Source: Nonomuraea gerenzanensis (lineage in GTDB: Bacteria; Actinomycetota; Actinomycetes; Streptosporangiales; Streptosporangiaceae). Taken from it: a DNA stretch of 64,000 nt. Within the stretch, counting starts at the first letter, position 1; every line of letters begins with the position of its first letter. This document shows, in pieces, positions 7,521 to 15,264 of the stretch. A program made the position numbers and the translations under genes. The notes under the pieces are model-generated. The model saw nothing but the letters and a program-made list of their open reading frames with translations, was not told the origin of the DNA and made no database searches. The stretch lies in contig NZ_CP084058.1 of the NCBI RefSeq assembly GCF_020215645.1, positions 6,572,001-6,636,000 on the forward strand. The letters are read 5' to 3'.

Positions 7521-8648
7521 ATGGATGTCAGCCGCAGGGCCTTTGCCGGCGGAGCGTTGCTGGCGGCGCTCGCCGCCACCGGACGGCCGGTCGCGCAGGC
7601 GGCCACTGCTCCCTCGCGAGAAGACTGGCGTGCCTTTCATGCCTACCTGAAGGACCTGGCCGCTGCGGGGAAGTTCTCGGGAGCCGTCCTGGTGGCCAAG
7701 CACGGCCGGCCGGTACTGAACAACGCCTACGGCATGGCCGACAAGGCCAGGAAGGAGGTCAACACGCCGCGGACGCGGTTCTGCATCGGCTCCATGGGCA
7801 AGATGATCACCGGTGTCGCCGTCGCCCAGCTCGTCCAGCGAGGCAAGCTCTCCTTCCAGGACACGATCGGCACGCACGTCAAGGGGTTCCCGAGCGAGAT
7901 CGCCGACACGGTGACCGTCCACCACCTCCTCACCCACACCTCGGGCCTGGGCGAGATTCCGGGCAACGACCATGCGCAGACCGACGTCGACGTGCTGGTG
8001 AAGGAGATCGTCAAGCAGCCGCTGAAGTTCGAGCCGGGTGCCAGGATGGACTACAGCAACGCCGGCTACATCGTCCTGGGCGCGATCATCGAGCGCCTGA
8101 GCAGGCAGGACTACGCGGGCTACGTCCGCAAGCACATCCTGACGCCCGCGCGCATGCACGACACCCTCTACGGGCCCTGGACGCCCGCCGAGGTCAAGCA
8201 CATGGCCCATCCCTACGCGCTGTTCGACGAGAACGGCCAATGGGCCGGCATGCCCAGGATGGACGGCACCGTGCCGGAGGGCCAGCTACGTGATCTCGGC
8301 GACCAGCCCGACGGGGCGTCGCCCGCCGGCGGCGCCATCTCCACCGTGGGCGACATGCTCAACTTCGCCCAGGCCCTGCAGGGACACCGGCTGCTCAACG
8401 CCAAGCTCACCCGGACCGTCATGGAGGGCAAGGTGCAAGGCCTGAACAAGGACAGCAAGTACGCCTACGGCTTCAGCGACGAACTGCGAGGCGGCGTACG
8501 CGTGGTCGGCCACAACGGCGGCATCCCCGGCTACTGGGGCGAGCTGGACATGTTTCCCACCAAGGGCTACACCATCGTCATTCTCACCAACCAGGACCTC
8601 GCCCTCTTCGAGCCACTCAGGAAGGCCAGAACCCTCATAACGGGCTAA
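7521..8648 (+). CDS. Tat-exported serine hydrolase (beta-lactamase fold)
   Basis: A 375-residue protein from ATG 7521 with GAAAGGAA upstream. The N-terminus SRRAFAGGALLAALAAT is a twin-arginine-type signal, unlike the Sec-type signal of the preceding paralogue. Catalytic motifs: S91-M-G-K94 (SxxK), YSNAGY (YxN) and VVGHNGGIPGY near the C-terminus (the HxG triad motif). The length is normal for the Beta-lactamase family (class C-like, PF00144). Export in folded form may mean a different maturation route from its neighbour. Both genes probably share a transcript; a physiological substrate cannot be read from the sequence. Confidence 0.88.
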   Translation: MDVSRRAFAGGALLAALAATGRPVAQAATAPSREDWRAFHAYLKDLAAAGKFSGAVLVAKHGRPVLNNAYGMADKARKEVNTPRTRFCIGSMGKMITGVAVAQLVQRGKLSFQDTIGTHVKGFPSEIADTVTVHHLLTHTSGLGEIPGNDHAQTDVDVLVKEIVKQPLKFEPGARMDYSNAGYIVLGAIIERLSRQDYAGYVRKHILTPARMHDTLYGPWTPAEVKHMAHPYALFDENGQWAGMPRMDGTVPEGQLRDLGDQPDGASPAGGAISTVGDMLNFAQALQGHRLLNAKLTRTVMEGKVQGLNKDSKYAYGFSDELRGGVRVVGHNGGIPGYWGELDMFPTKGYTIVILTNQDLALFEPLRKARTLITG

Positions 8649-8835
8649 CACCACCTCTGGTCTGCGCCCCGTACGGCGTGGTGACCGAAGGGATCGCCTG
8701 CGGCAGGACCGCCACTCGGGTGATCGACCTTGTACGCCCACGAACGGCGGAACCCGGTCTTCGGCGGCGGCCGAAATGGAATTCCGCCACCCAGCCCCAT
8801 GTAAGCGACTCATCCATCCCTGCCGAGGAGGCACG

Positions 8836-8949
8836 ATGCCCAAGGTACGCAAGCTGCTCATCGCCCTGACGACCGCAGTCAGCCTCGCGGTGCTTCTAAA
8901 TAGACGTTCTGCTCAACAGCTCCTCATCCTGATCAGTGGATCAGGATGA
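8836..8949 (+). pseudogene. Beheaded secreted protein: signal peptide only
   Basis: AGGAGG precedes ATG 8836, and the first 22 residues (MPKVRKLLIALTTAVSLAVL then LN) are a textbook Sec signal peptide. The frame then runs through a perfect inverted repeat (8919-8954) and ends at 8949 after 37 residues, so there is no mature domain. Expression signals and export signal are intact while the body is missing, which points to insertion or deletion at about 8900. The 8650-8835 interval upstream holds no gene I can support. Confidence 0.6.
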
Positions 8950-8954
8950 GGAGC
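8919..8954. repeat. Perfect 16-bp inverted repeat with 4-base loop
   Basis: GCTCCTCATCCTGATC, loop AGTG, then its exact complement. The arms contain no mismatch. There is no T-tract, so it is not a classical intrinsic terminator, and it sits exactly where a secreted-protein gene is cut short. The remaining 8955-9183 interval shows no supported gene. Confidence 0.9.
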
Positions 8955-9183
8955 ACGAGACCTCTGCTGCCGTCGCGGCCCGGTGCCCAGATGCCGCTGC
9001 AGCAGCTCCTGCTCGATGCCAGCGGGGCTCCAGATCGGGACGGGACGCCGGATCCGGCAGGGCGCGGTGGTCCGTGGCGGGCACCAAGGCCAGGGGAGGT
9101 TTGGGGCGTGAGTGGCGCTCACCGGCCACTTCTCCGCTGTGTTAACAAGTTGCCTCGCTTGAGTGCTGACAGGCAGAGTGTCG

Positions 9184-10077
9184 ATGATGTTGGGAAGACA
9201 AATCGAGTTGCCCGTTGGCGACGGTGTGCTGTCGGGGCTTGATTTCGGCGGCCAGGGGACAACGGTCGTGTTGCTGGTCCATGGCAGTGGTCATAACGCC
9301 GCGGTCTGGATAGACGTGGCGGCCCGTCTGGTGGACCACTGTCACGCGGTGGCGGTGGACGTGCGTGGGCACGGGCACAGCGAGCCTATCTCGAGCACGC
9401 CCGAGCAGTATTGGCGAGACCTCGGCGACGTCGTTGCGACCTTGGAGCGGGACCGCCTCGTGCTGGTGGGTCATTCCACGGGTGGGTACGCGGTGACCGC
9501 GGCGGTCGCCGCCGGCCTGGTGGACGCGGCGGCGTTGTGCGTGGTCGATGGCATGGTGCTCGACGACCGGGGCACGGCGACACCAGCCCAGGCACAGTGG
9601 CAGGCCCCGGAGGCAGCGGAACGGCTACGGAAGATCTTCCGTTACGGCTGGCGGGCTGACGAACAGCAGATGCACGCCTACGTCGAGCAATGCGTGAGTG
9701 AGGCCGGGACCGACTGGCTCAACGCCGGAGCACGCCCGGAGTTGGTACGTGAGGTCATGCGGCGAGCCTTCCTGCGTCGTGCGGATGAGCTCTGGGAACG
9801 CCGCCCGGCCATCGAGGAGATCGCCACCGTCAGCGCTCCCAGCCCTCACGCGGTGATCTATCCGAGCGTGGATGTGTACGCACATGTCAGGTGTCCGATC
9901 ACGTTCGTGTTGCCCGACCACGGCTTCTACGCCCAGCGCCGCGACGAGGTACAGGCCGTGGTCGAAGCCGCTCCGGGTCGCAAACTGGTCGAGATCGCGG
10001 CCAACCACAATGTGCCCATGACACAACCCGCCGATCTGGCCACGGTCATCGTCGAACTGGTGCGCCGCCAGCTCTGA
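9184..10077 (+). CDS. Alpha/beta-hydrolase
   Basis: About 297 residues; the start could be ATG 9184, ATG 9187 or GTG 9163, since no strong ribosome-binding site decides. The fold is clear: LLVHGSGHNAAVW (oxyanion-hole HG), VDVRGHGHSEP, the nucleophile elbow VLVGHSTGGYA (serine in GHSTGG), the late PDHGF acid region, and a C-terminal NHNVPM with the likely catalytic histidine. Related to epoxide hydrolases, esterases and haloperoxidase-like proteins; substrate unknown. No signal peptide. It stands alone, with decayed sequence on both sides. Confidence 0.85.
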   Translation: MMLGRQIELPVGDGVLSGLDFGGQGTTVVLLVHGSGHNAAVWIDVAARLVDHCHAVAVDVRGHGHSEPISSTPEQYWRDLGDVVATLERDRLVLVGHSTGGYAVTAAVAAGLVDAAALCVVDGMVLDDRGTATPAQAQWQAPEAAERLRKIFRYGWRADEQQMHAYVEQCVSEAGTDWLNAGARPELVREVMRRAFLRRADELWERRPAIEEIATVSAPSPHAVIYPSVDVYAHVRCPITFVLPDHGFYAQRRDEVQAVVEAAPGRKLVEIAANHNVPMTQPADLATVIVELVRRQL

Positions 10078-10113
10078 TCGCCGCGCTCCTGAAGCCGGCC
10101 AAGGGCCCCGCCA

Positions 10114-10795
10114 CTGAACAGGAGCTCTCGGTCGCGGACGCGCAGGCCGACCCCTACGGCATCACGACCGGAGCCCGACGGCGCGTTGTGGCCCACCCTG
10201 GTCCATGGCGGTGAGATCGCCCGCCTGTCCGCAAGCGGTGAACTCAACCGGTATCCCGCAGGTCCTGCAGGGTGCAGGCCGAGCATCATCACCGCAGGTC
10301 CGGTCGGGGCACTGTGGTTCACCCAGATGAACACCGACCGGATCGGCCGCATCACCGCTGATGGCCGGATCACCCACTTTGCTCTCCCCGTGCAGGGGGC
10401 GTTCCCCTCGATGATCACCTCCGGCCCCGATGAGGCATTGTGGTTCACCCTCAATCGGGCCGGCGCCATCGGCCGGATCGACCTCGACGGCAAGGTGACC
10501 CTCCACAGGCTGCCCACCGCTGACGCCGCACCGGTGGGCATCACGTACGGACCCGACGAGGCGGTGTGGTTCGCGGGAATCGCTGCGAGGCAGATCGGCA
10601 GGCTCGGTATGGACGGCACGTTCCAGGAGTTCCCGCTGCCCGATCGGGGCGCCAAACCCCACGCCATCGCCATGGCACCCTCCGGAGAATGCTGGTCGCC
10701 CGACGGCGCAGCGCCGCTGGCTGCCCGCCGGCATCGCCCGCGGACCGGTGACGCTGCCCGTGCGCTTCACCCCCGCCGGCGTCACAGCCCTTCGA
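10114..10795 (+). pseudogene. vgb: Virginiamycin B (streptogramin) lyase-like pseudogene
   Basis: The frame repeatedly encodes the Vgb propeller blade: GPVGALWFTQMNTDRIGRI, GPDEALWFTLNRAGAIGRID, GPDEAVWFAGIAARQIGRLG. Upstream, ADPYGITTG is in a different frame from the following LWPTLVHGGEIARLSASG; one extra G near 10172 shifts the reading. Downstream homology breaks after APSGECW, and the last blade, which carries catalytic residues in true Vgb, is lost. Vgb linearises type B streptogramins; related intact proteins can have other roles. As written this cannot make a complete propeller. Confidence 0.7.
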
Positions 10796-11069
10796 TGACC
10801 AGGGCGTGCGCCTCGGCGAAGGTGTGCCGGAACGCCTTCAACGGCGCGTACTCCTCGGAGTGGTAGAACGCCTCGGCCGCCTGCTTGCTGTCGAAGCGCA
10901 GGATGACGGCCAGCGCGGGGTCGGCGTCGCTCTCCCAGACCAGCGGCTGCGCGTCCCGGGCGACCGGCGCGCCCCCGTAGCGGCCGACGACTTCCAGCGT
11001 GGCGGCTTCGTACTGGCGGAACTTCTCTTCATCGTCAGGAGTGACGCTGATGACCATGTATGCACTCAT
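10782..11069 (-). CDS. DUF1330-family protein
   Basis: A 95-residue ferredoxin-like alpha/beta protein from ATG 11069. Segments MSAYMVISVTPDDEEKFRQY and PLVWESDADPALAVILRFDS, then an AEAFYHSEEYAPLKAFR helix, match DUF1330, whose members have no settled biochemical role. It is transcribed divergently from a MarR regulator with a perfect palindrome between them, so it is probably the regulator's target. A TTG-initiated extension upstream would run through the operator and is unlikely. Confidence 0.85.
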   Translation of the reverse strand: MSAYMVISVTPDDEEKFRQYEAATLEVVGRYGGAPVARDAQPLVWESDADPALAVILRFDSKQAAEAFYHSEEYAPLKAFRHTFAEAHALVIEGL

Positions 11070-11083
11070 GCCAACAACATAAC

Positions 11084-11105
11084 GCACAAGTATCTTGTGC
11101 ACAAA
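11084..11105. promoter_or_regulatory. Palindromic MarR operator between divergent genes
   Basis: GCACAAG-TAT-CTTGTGC (11084-11100) is a perfect 17-bp inverted repeat, overlapped by the second palindrome TTGTGCACAA (11096-11105). Both lie between the DUF1330 gene and the MarR start at 11135. Position and size fit MarR dimer binding and control of both genes. Confidence 0.75.
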
Positions 11106-11134
11106 ATTAGTGTGCGCCTGATAGATTGGGGTCC

Positions 11135-11548
11135 ATGCGGCTTGACGATCAGATCTGCTTCTCCCTCGCGACCGCCTCGCGGTCGGTGGCGGCGCTGTAC
11201 CGGCCTCTACTGGAGGAGGCGGGGCTGACCCAGCCGCAGTACATGGTGATGCTCGCGCTGTGGGAACACAGCCCCGCCACCATCAAGCAGATCGCGGCCG
11301 CCGTCCAGCTCGACCACGGCACCTTGACCCCCCTGCTCAAACGCCTGGAGGCGGCCGGCCACCTCGTCCGCCGCCGCCGCACCGACGACGAACGCAGCGT
11401 CGAGGTCGATCTGACCCCCCAGGGCCGGGCGCTGCGTCAACAGGTCGAAGCGATCCCCGGCAAGATCAGCCAGGCGCTCCCGCTGACCCACGAAGAAAGC
11501 CGCCACCTGCGCGAACTGCTCGCCAAACTCGGCGGCGCATCCACCTGA
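11135..11548 (+). CDS. MarR-family transcriptional regulator
   Basis: A 137-residue winged-helix repressor from ATG 11135. The core reads YMVMLALWEHSPATIKQIAA, VQLDHGTLTPLLKRLEAAGH, and the wing RRRRTDDERSVEVDLTPQG, as in the OhrR/MarR group. No cysteine occupies the N-terminal position used by OhrR for peroxide sensing (the single early Cys, C9, is in a different context), so the signal is open. The operator-like palindrome and divergent DUF1330 gene suggest local autoregulated control. Confidence 0.9.
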   Translation: MRLDDQICFSLATASRSVAALYRPLLEEAGLTQPQYMVMLALWEHSPATIKQIAAAVQLDHGTLTPLLKRLEAAGHLVRRRRTDDERSVEVDLTPQGRALRQQVEAIPGKISQALPLTHEESRHLRELLAKLGGAST

Positions 11549-12048
11549 GATACCCAAAGGTCCTCCGCACGATGCTCGGGGCCTCTGAGCTTTCGGTACA
11601 AGGCCGCAGCCTCGCCGTCGTCCCTCGACCCCGGCTGAGCTTGTGGTCTCGTCCACGACGGCATACGCCTCCTCGGGCCCGCGACGATCCTTGACTCCTA
11701 CGGGTTCATCATCAGCGAGACTGACAAGGACCCTGTCCCTTGCACCATGCTGCCGGCCGCACCAACGTGATCGCCGACGCACGCGATAATCGCCGATCAT
11801 CACGTACATGAGCGATCACGGCGGCGCGCCAACCAGGACAACCGCTCGCCGGGACGGTGTGCGACTCCGGCAAGTCATCCGGTACATCGCCGCAGGCGTC
11901 GCGCGGGCGGCATGAGCGCTTGGTACTGGCCCCCGTCCAGACGAGCCGCGACCGCCTGGCCGAGGCGGTGCGGGAGCGGCGCCGGAGCAGGGGCCCGCGG
12001 GGGTACGGACGGAGCCCCGCCTCTTGACCCTCGGCGCCTTGCCGGTGG
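11549..12048. other. 500-bp interval without a supported gene
   Basis: No frame shows a start with a ribosome-binding site plus a recognisable domain. Short coding-like stretches (for example LDSYGFIISETDKD in plus-strand reading near 11690, and a basic DRLAEAVRERRRSRG near 11950) may be relics but could not be assigned. Confidence 0.5.
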
Positions 12049-12783
12049 TCAGACCTGGCCGATCCCGCCGTCGACGGGCAGGTCGATGCCGGTGACGAAG
12101 CTCGAGTCCGCGGAGGCCAGGAAGAGCGCCGCAGTGGCGATCTCGTGCTCGTCACCGAGGCGGCCGACGGGCACCCGCGAGGCAATCTGCTCCTTGAACC
12201 CCGGCGGGAGGTCCGCGAACGCGGCGGTGTCGATCGCGGCGGGGCTGAGGACGTTGACCCGGATTCCGCGCTGCTTCAAGTCGGTGGTCCAGGTCCGGGC
12301 GAACGACCGCAGCGCCGCCTTGCTCGCGGCGTAGACGGTCGTTCCCGGATCGCCCTTGTCCGCGGCCCCCGATCCGATGAGCACGATCGAGGCGCCGTCG
12401 GACAGCAACGGCAGCAGTTTCTGCACGGTGAAGAACGTCCCGCGCACGTTCACCCCGAACACGGCGTCGAACGACTGCTCGGTCACGTCGCCGATGTGCT
12501 CGTTCCACGTCCAGACGCCGGCGCTGGCGATGAGCACGTCCACCCGGCCCGCTTCGACCGCCACGACCTCGGCCAGGCGGGCCGCGTCGGTGATCTGGCC
12601 GACGTCGCCGAGCACGCCGGTCACGCCGGGGCCGATGGCGGCCACCGCCGCGTCCAGCCGGTCCTGGCGGCGGCCGGTGATGACCACGTGCGCGCCCTCC
12701 TGGACGAACAGCTTCGCCGTCGCCAGTGCCAGCCCAGAGGTCGCGCCGGTGATCACCGCGACCTTCCCGCCGAGCTTCGCCAT
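12049..12783 (-). CDS. Short-chain dehydrogenase/reductase (SDR)
   Basis: A 244-residue NAD(P)-dependent oxidoreductase from ATG 12783, with AAGGAG upstream. Motifs in order: VAVITGATSGLALATAKLF (TGxxxGxG variant, cofactor binding; the last glycine is replaced, ATSGLALA), ITGRRQDRL (NADP-preferring arginines), DVLIASAGVW (NAG-like), the catalytic serine in IVLIGSGAADKG, YAASKAAL (YxxxK), and a C-terminal VTGIDLPVDGGIGQV. Length is normal for classical SDRs. Transcribed divergently from a TetR regulator with inverted repeats between them, so probably induced by that regulator's ligand. Confidence 0.92.
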   Translation of the reverse strand: MAKLGGKVAVITGATSGLALATAKLFVQEGAHVVITGRRQDRLDAAVAAIGPGVTGVLGDVGQITDAARLAEVVAVEAGRVDVLIASAGVWTWNEHIGDVTEQSFDAVFGVNVRGTFFTVQKLLPLLSDGASIVLIGSGAADKGDPGTTVYAASKAALRSFARTWTTDLKQRGIRVNVLSPAAIDTAAFADLPPGFKEQIASRVPVGRLGDEHEIATAALFLASADSSFVTGIDLPVDGGIGQV

Positions 12784-12801
12784 GTCGCTCTCCTTGTCTC
12801 G

Positions 12802-12825
12802 AAAAATGAGCATTCTCTCATTTTT
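12802..12825. promoter_or_regulatory. TetR operator candidate 1, inverted repeat
   Basis: Arms AAAAATGAG (12802-12810) and CTCATTTTT (12817-12825) are exact complements around six bases. They lie 19 bases upstream of the SDR start, in the SDR/TetR intergenic region. Confidence 0.7.
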
Positions 12826-12839
12826 TGGTGCCGCTCACT

Positions 12840-12890
12840 GTAGCGAAAATGAGAGCACCCTCAAAGTTGAGACGTATCGCATTTTGCTAC
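12840..12890. promoter_or_regulatory. TetR operator candidate 2, long spaced inverted repeat
   Basis: GTAGCGAAAATGAG (12840-12853) and GCATTTTGCTAC (12879-12890) form an imperfect inverted repeat and share AAAATGAG with candidate 1. The right arm ends nine bases before the TetR ATG at 12900, so binding would shut off the regulator gene. Confidence 0.55.
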
Positions 12891-12899
12891 GGTGACCTC

Positions 12900-13556
12900 A
12901 TGCCTGCCACGGGGAAGCCGCTGACCGCTCGCCGGGATGCCCGCCGCAACCGCGAGCGGCTGCTCGAGTGCGCCCGGCGCGCGTTCGCCGGGCAGGGCGC
13001 GCAGGCCGCCCTCGACGGCATCGCGCGCGAGGCGGGCCTGGTGGTCGGCACCCTCTACCGGCACTTCCCGACGCGCCTGGACCTGCTGTGCGCGGTGCTC
13101 GAGCCGAAGCTGCGCCACGTGATCGAGGAGGTGGAGGCCGTGCTCGGCCTGGAGGATCCGTGGCAGGCCTTCCGCGGCCTGCTCGAAGTCCTGTGTACGG
13201 CCCAGGCCGGGGACCGGGCGTTCGCCGACTTCCTGGCGCGGCGCTTCCCCGGCGACGACCGCACCGAGACCGCGCACAGCGAGATCTGCGCGCTCGCGCA
13301 ACGGGTGCTGGGGCGGGCGCAGGCGGCCGGCGTCGTCCGCCCGGACGTCACCGGCGCCGACCTCTTCCTGCTGTTGTGGGCGAGCAGCACGGTAGCCGAG
13401 GCCACCCGGCACGCCGCCCCGTCCCTGTGGCGGCGCCACGTTCACCTGGCGCTGGACGGGTTCCGGGCGCCGGACCGGCTCGACCTGGGAGAACCCGCGT
13501 GGGACGCGGACCGGCTCTGCCGCGCGATCGCCACCGGGCCGGCATGGCAGCCATGA
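12900..13556 (+). CDS. TetR-family transcriptional regulator
   Basis: A 218-residue regulator starting MPATGKPLTARRDARRNRER. The DNA-binding helix-turn-helix reads LDGIAREAGLVVGTLYRHFP (residues about 40-60). The C-terminal ligand domain (LEDPWQAFRGLLEVLCTAQA and so on) resembles the TetR_C_33/SbtR-like group. Divergent from the SDR gene, with two related inverted repeats in between. The ribosome-binding site is weak (GGTGA). Confidence 0.9.
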   Translation: MPATGKPLTARRDARRNRERLLECARRAFAGQGAQAALDGIAREAGLVVGTLYRHFPTRLDLLCAVLEPKLRHVIEEVEAVLGLEDPWQAFRGLLEVLCTAQAGDRAFADFLARRFPGDDRTETAHSEICALAQRVLGRAQAAGVVRPDVTGADLFLLLWASSTVAEATRHAAPSLWRRHVHLALDGFRAPDRLDLGEPAWDADRLCRAIATGPAWQP

Positions 13557-13568
13557 CGAAGCTGGTGA

Positions 13569-13772
13569 TCGCGGTTCCGCTGGTCTGCCTTCTGGTCGTG
13601 CTCGGGTGGAGCGCGCGAACGCCTGCGTGAGCAGGTGGCCAGGCTCAAGGAACTCCGCAGGGAAGACCAGGACGAGCTGTCCCGGCTACGCGCCGACGAC
13701 AACGCCCTCGTCCGCGTCGTCAACCAGTCGACTCTGGAGAACCGGCAACTATGCGGTGGCGACTCGAACTGA
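13569..13772 (+). pseudogene. Coiled-coil fragment, possibly a mobile-element helper relic
   Basis: One frame without a usable start encodes ARERLREQVARLKELRREDQ, continuing DELSRLRADDNALVRVV, and ends at TGA 13770-13772. The heptad-like leucine and charge pattern is a coiled coil. It recalls small helper proteins encoded beside some integrases and transposases, but I cannot assign it firmly. A 25-codon ORF (13553-13630, MTKLVIAVPLVCLLVVLGWS) overlaps in another frame and the TetR stop by four bases; it could be a coupled membrane micropeptide or chance. Confidence 0.3.
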
Positions 13773-13847
13773 TCACGGTTGACCGCTGACCGTGTTACGG
13801 AGGAGGCTTGCGCCGGATTCCGATCGACCTCACAGCGTGACTTCGAG

Positions 13848-14687
13848 CTACGTGTCGCGGGCGGCGAGCCGGGCGAGCGCGGCGGCGCTGGCGCTGCCCG
13901 GTCGCGCGGTGTAGATCACCATCCGCAGATCGGTGCCGGGCAGCAGCAGAGTCTGGCAGTCCAGCTCCAGGGCGCCCAGCTCGGGGTGGTGCAGGTGCTT
14001 GCGCAGCGTCGGTATGGGGCGTACCTCGTGGTTGCGCCAGCTGGCGGCGAAGTCGGGGCTGTGCGCGGCGAACTCGTTGACCAGCTCGCCAAGCACGCGT
14101 TCGGCCGGGTACCGGGCGCTGGCCGCGCGCAGCTGGGCGGCGCTCTGCCGGGCGTATGCGCCCTGCGAGCCGTCGGCGGCCGAGCAGAGGGTGCCGTTCA
14201 GCCGGATGGACAGCCGCACGGCGTTGCGTTCCCCAGCGGGCAGCGACCCGAAGTCGGTGATCAGGTCGGCTGCCGCGTTGTTCCAGGCCACGATGTCCTG
14301 GCGTTCGTCGGTGAGGTAGGCGGGCACCTGCCCGAGCCGGTCCAGCAGCTCGCGGGCGAAGGCGGGCACCGGCGCCCGGCCGGTCTCCGTGGCGGGCGGG
14401 GCCTGCCCGGCCAGCCGCGCCAGGTGCTCGCGCTCGGCGTCGGTGAGCCGCAGTGCCGTGCCCAGCGCGGCTATGACCTGCGGGGACGGATGCGGAGCGC
14501 GGGCCTGCTCAAGTCGTTCGTAGTAGCTGGTGGAGACCCCGGCCAGCGTGGCCACCTCTTCGCGGCGCAGGCCGGGAGTACGGCGGGCGCGGCGGCCTGG
14601 CGGGTGGACGGCCGTGGCCGGCAGCTGGTCCGGGCGCAGCGCCTCCCGCCGGCGACGGAGAAAGTCGGCCAGTTCAGCTCTGCTCAC
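13848..14687 (-). CDS. XRE-family regulator with MmyB-like C-terminal domain
   Basis: A 279-residue regulator from GTG 14687 (VSRAELADFLRRRREALRPD). The helix-turn-helix GLRREEVATLAGVSTSYYER covers about residues 34-60. A longer C-terminal domain (FARELLDRLGQVPAYLTDER, VAWNNAAADLITDFGSLP, and a distal LLLPGTDLRMVIYTARPGS) matches the MmyB/DUF-type PAS-like sensor common in actinobacteria. Divergent from the SnoaL-NmrA operon, which members of this family usually control. GC-rich spacing gives no clear ribosome-binding site, so the start is tentative. Confidence 0.88.
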   Translation of the reverse strand: MSRAELADFLRRRREALRPDQLPATAVHPPGRRARRTPGLRREEVATLAGVSTSYYERLEQARAPHPSPQVIAALGTALRLTDAEREHLARLAGQAPPATETGRAPVPAFARELLDRLGQVPAYLTDERQDIVAWNNAAADLITDFGSLPAGERNAVRLSIRLNGTLCSAADGSQGAYARQSAAQLRAASARYPAERVLGELVNEFAAHSPDFAASWRNHEVRPIPTLRKHLHHPELGALELDCQTLLLPGTDLRMVIYTARPGSASAAALARLAARDT

Positions 14688-14820
14688 CCGTCCAGGCTGC
14701 CACAGTGGCGGCCGCCTTAGCCACGGACCAGGGGTCCGGGGCTTACCCGTCCGTTCCGCGGCGCCCGGATCCGCGGCCAGGCTGGCATGACCACATTTCA
14801 CGGGACACCGGAGGACGAAC

Positions 14821-15264
14821 ATGCCACGCACTCCTGAGGAGACGATCCGCCGCCTGCTGGATCTGCTGCTGGCCAAGGACATGGATGCCATCGCCGACCT
14901 GTGGGCGGAGCAGGGCACCGGCGAGTTCCCGTTCGCTGCGGGGGACGCGCCGCGACGGCTGGCGGGGCGGGATGCCGTCCGTGACTATCTGGCCGGATAT
15001 CCGGAACGGATGGACGTGCGGGAGATACCTGTGGTGACCGTGCATCACACGCGACGACCGGACACCATCGTGGTGGAGTTCACCGCGCACGGGTACACGG
15101 TGCGCACCGGCGAGCCTTACCGCATGGACTACATCTCCGTGATCACGGTCCAGGATGGCCTGATCACGCGCTACAGGGACTACTGGAGCCCGCTTGCCGC
15201 CGCCTCGGCGACCGGGACGCTGCCCGAGTTGCTCGGCTCGCTGCGCTCGGGGGCCGCCCGATGA
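14821..15264 (+). CDS. SnoaL-like NTF2-fold protein
   Basis: A 147-residue protein from ATG 14821 with CCGGAGGAC upstream. Family features: an N-terminal TPEETIRRLLDLLLAKDMDA helix, IADLWAEQGTGEFPFA, GRDAVRDYLAGYPERMD, and a late ISVITVQDGLITRYRDYWSP strand. SnoaL-like proteins include polyketide cyclases and many unassigned small-molecule binders. Its stop overlaps the next start by four bases (ATGA), so it is coupled to an NmrA-type reductase and probably acts on the same metabolite. Confidence 0.88.
   Translation: MPRTPEETIRRLLDLLLAKDMDAIADLWAEQGTGEFPFAAGDAPRRLAGRDAVRDYLAGYPERMDVREIPVVTVHHTRRPDTIVVEFTAHGYTVRTGEPYRMDYISVITVQDGLITRYRDYWSPLAAASATGTLPELLGSLRSGAAR

Noticed and set aside
8955-9183. 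Short ORFs on both strands after the hairpin
   Set aside because: None has a start signal or a recognisable domain; the reading frames are chance products of GC-rich sequence.
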